Assembly (NCBI GenBank): GCA_023424585.1
Contig: JAFADT010000551.1
Coordinates: 1-15,968 of the forward strand
Length of the DNA stretch: 15,968 nucleotides
Direction of reading: 5' to 3'
From: Pseudomonadota bacterium
GTDB taxonomy: Bacteria > Myxococcota > Myxococcia > Myxococcales > Myxococcaceae
Below, piece after piece: positions 14,389-15,968 of the stretch. Position 1 is the stretch's first letter. Every line of letters starts with the position of its first letter. The position numbers and the translations under genes are program-made. Below the pieces are notes generated by a model, which was given only the letters and a program-made list of their open reading frames with translations, was not told the DNA's origin and searched no databases.

Positions 14389-15759
14389 ATGTCCATCCGC
14401 TCCTTCCGTGGTAGCGCCGCCTGCGCCGCGCTGGGCCTGTTCACCCTGTCCGCCTGCGGCTCCGGCGACGACACCGACCCGTCCTCCCGGCGCTTCCGCG
14501 TGCGCATCGAGAACGTGGCGCCCTTCCAGAACTTCAAGTCCGGCCGGTTCGACACGAAGGTGAGCGGCACCTCGCCGGGCCCGCTCGCTCCGGGCGAGAG
14601 CTACGAGTTCAGCTTCACCGCGGGCCTCACCCACCGGCTCTCCTTCGCCACCATGTTCGCGGCGTCCAACGACTGGTTCTTCGGCACGGAGCCCCGAGGC
14701 CTCCCCCTCTACTCCGTCGACGGCCAGCCGCTGAGCGGCGACATCACCTCGCAGGTCATCCTCTGGGACGCGGGCACGGAGGTGGACGAAGAACCCGCGG
14801 TGGGCGCGCACACCGGCCCGAAGCAGGCGACCGCCACGGACGGCCCGGGCCCCAAGGACTTCACGCCCCAGGTGCGACGCGTGGGCGCGCGCCCCGTGCT
14901 CAGCAGCGGCCAGACGTTCAACCTGCCCCCGCTCGCGTCGATGATCCGCGTGCAGGTGGCCCACGACGCGGCCACGCACCGCTTCACGGTGCGCATCAGC
15001 AACGTCTCCGATGACCTCAGCACCCTCAGCACCTCCGAGGGCATCAAGCCCGTCCGCATCTCCCCGGGCGTCTGGGTGGTGGGCGCGGGCAACGAGCCCC
15101 TCTTCACCGAGGGCCAGGAGGACCGGGGCCAGGGCCTGGAGGCGCTCGCGGAGACCGGAGACGCCACCGCGCTCCACACGTGGCTCACGCCGCGCAACGG
15201 CGTGGCCACGCCGCTGTCCCCGGGCGTCTTCGCCGTGCACAACGCCGCCGCGCCGCTCTTCACGGAGGGCGCGGTGGACCGGGGTCAGGGGCTGGAGGCG
15301 CTCGCGGAGACGGGCGACACCGCCCGGCTGGCCAGCGCGCTCGCCTCGACGCCGCCCACCGGCGTGAGCGCGTCGGGCATCTTCACCACGCCCGTGGACG
15401 CATCCACGCCCGGCCCCCTCCTGCCGGGCCACGCCTACGAGTTCACCGTGACCGCGCGCCCCGCGGACCGGCTGTCCTTCGCGACCATGTTCGGCCAGTC
15501 CAATGACTGGTTCTTCGGCACCGACGAGCAGGGCATCGCGCTGTTCGACAAGACCCACTCCCCGGTGACGGGCGACGTCACGTCCAAGGTGTACCTGTGG
15601 GACGTGGGCACGGAGCTGGACGAGGAGCCCGCCGTGGGCCCCCACCAGGGCGCCCCCGACTGGACCGTGGACACCGACAAGACCGTGCGTCGCGTGCCCC
15701 CCTCGCGCTACGGCACGCCCCTGTCCCAGCACCTCCGCGTCACCTTCTCGGTGGAGTAG
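14389..15759 (+). CDS. Lipoprotein with two unequal spondin-like domains
   Basis: The 456-residue protein begins with a lipoprotein signal peptide: basic MSIRSFR, a hydrophobic core and the lipobox LSAC with Cys23, so it should be exported and lipid-anchored. Two spondin_N-like domains follow. The first (about 36-145) and the second (about 199-420) share RLSFATMF, SNDWFFGT, GD[IV]TS, LWD[AV]GTE and DEEPAVG. The second also has a part missing from the first, PLFTEG..DRGQGLEALAETGD, and has it twice (237-258 and 289-310). In eukaryotes spondin domains occur in extracellular matrix adhesion proteins; the bacterial role is unknown, with surface adhesion or matrix binding plausible. ATG 14389 has a GGGGAGA site eight bases upstream. 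It lies 55 bases after the monooxygenase gene but has no obvious functional link to it. Confidence 0.88.
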   Translation: MSIRSFRGSAACAALGLFTLSACGSGDDTDPSSRRFRVRIENVAPFQNFKSGRFDTKVSGTSPGPLAPGESYEFSFTAGLTHRLSFATMFAASNDWFFGTEPRGLPLYSVDGQPLSGDITSQVILWDAGTEVDEEPAVGAHTGPKQATATDGPGPKDFTPQVRRVGARPVLSSGQTFNLPPLASMIRVQVAHDAATHRFTVRISNVSDDLSTLSTSEGIKPVRISPGVWVVGAGNEPLFTEGQEDRGQGLEALAETGDATALHTWLTPRNGVATPLSPGVFAVHNAAAPLFTEGAVDRGQGLEALAETGDTARLASALASTPPTGVSASGIFTTPVDASTPGPLLPGHAYEFTVTARPADRLSFATMFGQSNDWFFGTDEQGIALFDKTHSPVTGDVTSKVYLWDVGTELDEEPAVGPHQGAPDWTVDTDKTVRRVPPSRYGTPLSQHLRVTFSVE

Positions 15760-15968
15760 GCCCCTCCGCTCGGTCCACCGTGAAGACGAGGTCCGTGAAG
15801 GACGGGCTGGAGGCCGAGGCGTCCCTGCACCCGGCGTCGCCCACGGGGTGCGCGCCCATGTCGAAGAGGGCCTGCACGCCGCGGGTCCCCGGGACGGGAA
15901 TCACCGCCTCCAGCGCGGAGCCCGAAGGCGCGGTCAGGGCGCGCACCTTCACCGGCGCGGCCCCCGCG
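15740..15968 (-). CDS. C-terminal part of an unidentified protein (5' end beyond window)
   Basis: The last 75 or so residues of a minus-strand frame run from the right edge to a TGA at 15740-15742. Codons end almost always in G or C (as in GTGCGCGCCCTGACC), which supports real coding. The peptide includes VIPVPGTRGVQALFDMGAHP and a single Cys near GDAGCRD; I recognise no family. A GTG at 15950-15952 could in principle start a 70-residue protein, but it has no ribosome site, so a truncated longer gene is more likely. Its end overlaps the end of the convergent spondin gene by 20 bases. Confidence 0.5.
   Translation of the reverse strand, partial: AGAAPVKVRALTAPSGSALEAVIPVPGTRGVQALFDMGAHPVGDAGCRDASASSPSFTDLVFTVDRAEGPTPPRR

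Noticed and set aside
15097..15318. Direct repeat within the spondin gene considered as a mobile element or CRISPR-like repeat
   Set aside because: The two copies lie in frame and encode a duplicated protein module; there is no array of spacers.

Overview
The window reads as chromosomal DNA of a high-GC deltaproteobacterium, most likely a myxobacterium of the Myxococcus/Corallococcus group. The clues are strong G/C bias at third codon positions (sampled coding lines of 70-78 % GC), a thermolysin-type protease with a long propeptide, a spondin-domain lipoprotein, and many stand-alone oxidoreductases and TetR regulators. The assignment to genus level is inference. I found no rRNA, tRNA, CRISPR array or insertion sequence.

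Layout. (1) 1-1077, minus strand: an extra 30S protein S4 gene that has lost three of the four zinc-binding cysteines. It is preceded by a near-perfect Fur-family operator (1123-1137) and followed by the start of a FUSC-type membrane protein cut by the window edge. (2) 1427-3223, plus: an M4 metallopeptidase with propeptide and a strong intrinsic terminator. (3) 3319-10030: an aldo/keto reductase (minus), a heterodimeric ABC exporter (two overlapping plus genes, one with a degenerate ATP site), an SDR and a second aldo/keto reductase. (4) 10098-11959, minus: a lower-GC two-gene unit encoding a PIN-GNAT-PUA-like three-domain protein overlapping a small ASCH-domain protein. This is the most unusual system in the window and looks like RNA-directed accessory machinery. 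(5) 12026-14333: a TetR regulator divergent from an aromatic-ring FAD monooxygenase with a thioredoxin-like C-terminus. The monooxygenase gene carries a perfect 27-bp palindrome inside its coding sequence. (6) 14389-15759: a lipoprotein with two unequal spondin-like domains, convergent with the tail of an unidentified minus-strand gene at the right edge.

How the parts may work together. The S4 paralog and its box look like a metal-starvation response that swaps a zinc-containing ribosomal protein for a zinc-free one. The TetR/monooxygenase pair is a classic ligand-induced divergent module. The reductases around the ABC exporter may form a detoxification neighbourhood, but nothing in the sequence proves joint action. 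The PIN-GNAT-PUA/ASCH pair is translationally coupled, so the two proteins very probably act together.
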